Position numbers and translations under genes: made by a program. Source: an uncultured Oscillospiraceae bacterium (GTDB taxonomy: Bacteria; Bacillota; Clostridia; Oscillospirales; Oscillospiraceae). Taken from it: a stretch of DNA of 5,119 bases. The stretch spans positions 1-5,119 of the forward strand of contig CAAETL010000176.1 of the NCBI GenBank assembly GCA_900758955.1. The letters run 5' to 3'. The notes under the pieces were generated by a model. It was not told the origin of the DNA, made no database searches, and saw nothing but the letters and a program-made list of their open reading frames with translations. Each line of letters begins with the position of its first letter. The first letter of the stretch is position 1. Positions 4,833-5,119 of this stretch are shown piece after piece.

Positions 4833-4878
4833 CCCATGAAAAACGGGACAGTCCTCAGACTGTCCCGTTTTTCATGGG
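4833..4878. terminator. Perfect 21-bp bidirectional terminator after the lipoprotein gene
   Basis: Arms 4833-4853 and 4858-4878 are perfect reverse complements around the 4-nt loop CTCA. The GC core ACGGGACAGTC/GACTGTCCCGT is flanked by an A-run on the left and a T-run on the right, the classic two-way terminator. It begins 6 nt after the lipoprotein stop. Confidence 0.9.
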
Positions 4879-4907
4879 AAATTGCCGTCCGGCAAGATTC
4901 TGAACAG

Positions 4908-4946
4908 AACGCCAGATCCTTCAAACAGGCCGAAGGATCTGGCGTT
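4908..4946. terminator. Perfect 15-bp stem-loop, likely terminator of the leftward edge gene
   Basis: AACGCCAGATCCTTC (4908-4922) pairs perfectly with GAAGGATCTGGCGTT (4932-4946) across a 9-nt loop. It sits 21 nt beyond the stop of the leftward gene ending at 4968. The U-rich stretch is modest on both sides (GTTCTGTTC on -, GTTTCATTTGTT on +). It forms a back-to-back pair with the hairpin at 4833-4878 between the converging genes. Confidence 0.7.
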
Positions 4947-4967
4947 TCATTTGTTCGCTTAGAAAGG

Positions 4968-5119
4968 TTATCCCTTCGGGGGCGCTTCCGGCGGGCCCTG
5001 TCGGGTGCTTTCCTCCTCTTTTCCCCCGCGAAGAATCGCCGAGATGTCCCGGGAGGCCCGGGAGAGATCAGCGACTACGCCGTCAAAAAAGCCGGAGGAG
5101 CAGATATTGATAATCACCA
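4968..5119 (-). CDS. C-terminal end of an unrecognised leftward gene (partial)
   Basis: The - strand is open from the right edge to a TAA at 4968-4970, giving 49 complete codons with many G/C third positions. The visible part reads VIINICSSGFFDGVVADLS, then SRDISAILRGG and a charged, proline-rich end finishing EAPPKG. The start lies outside the window. The hydrophilic tail suggests the end of a soluble or cytoplasmic segment. I do not recognise the family. The downstream hairpin at 4908-4946 fits its terminator. Confidence 0.6.
   Translation of the reverse strand, partial: VIINICSSGFFDGVVADLSRASRDISAILRGGKEEESTRQGPPEAPPKG

Noticed and set aside
4583..4924. 113-codon - strand frame across the lipoprotein gene and terminator
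   Set aside because: It reads through a perfect terminator hairpin and has Arg/Pro-rich shadow composition.
1..5119. tRNA, rRNA, CRISPR array, insertion sequence or attachment site
   Set aside because: No TTCGA-containing tRNA arm with CCA end, no spaced direct repeats, no transposase-like protein and no flanking duplications were seen.

Overview
The window (about 57% G+C by eye) looks like chromosomal DNA from a Gram-positive, probably clostridial bacterium. The main evidence is an adjacent SigI sigma factor and RsgI anti-sigma factor, a pair known from Bacilli and Clostridia. A MATE transporter of the MepA-like type, a CarD-family regulator and strong AGGAGG-type ribosome binding sites agree with this. 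A GC-rich gut member of the Oscillospiraceae is a reasonable guess, but nothing here proves the genus.

Layout from left to right. A hairpin lies at 25-50. A complete MATE efflux gene runs leftward (84-1520). Its leader (about 1521-1690) holds two consecutive terminator-like hairpins built from the same roughly 10-nt arm, a possible 20-codon upstream ORF, and a sigma-A-like promoter. Rightward genes then begin: a GC-rich, hairpin-rich stretch without a convincing gene (about 1780-2030), a 37-codon small ORF (2031-2144), and a CarD-family gene that probably starts at a TTG (2150-2695). After an intergenic hairpin comes sigI (2870-3580), then rsgI four bases later (3585-4286), then a PepSY-type lipoprotein gene (4414-4827) and a strong terminator (4833-4878). 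At the right edge, the last 49 codons of an unrecognised leftward gene end at 4968, followed by its own hairpin.

How the parts may work together. SigI and RsgI form an envelope-stress switch: RsgI holds SigI at the membrane and, by family knowledge, releases it after an extracytoplasmic signal. This RsgI is short and ends in an acidic, histidine-bearing, proline-containing tail instead of a carbohydrate-binding domain. The next lipoprotein ends in a similar His/Asp/Trp tail. SigI-like promoter sequences (CCCC box, 17-18 nt spacer, CGAT or CGTA) can be proposed in front of both sigI and the lipoprotein gene. I infer a small envelope-stress module in which the lipoprotein is a SigI target and perhaps a co-sensor. 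Separately, the MATE leader looks like a transcription attenuator that could sense a translation inhibitor. It is the most distinctive regulatory structure in the window.
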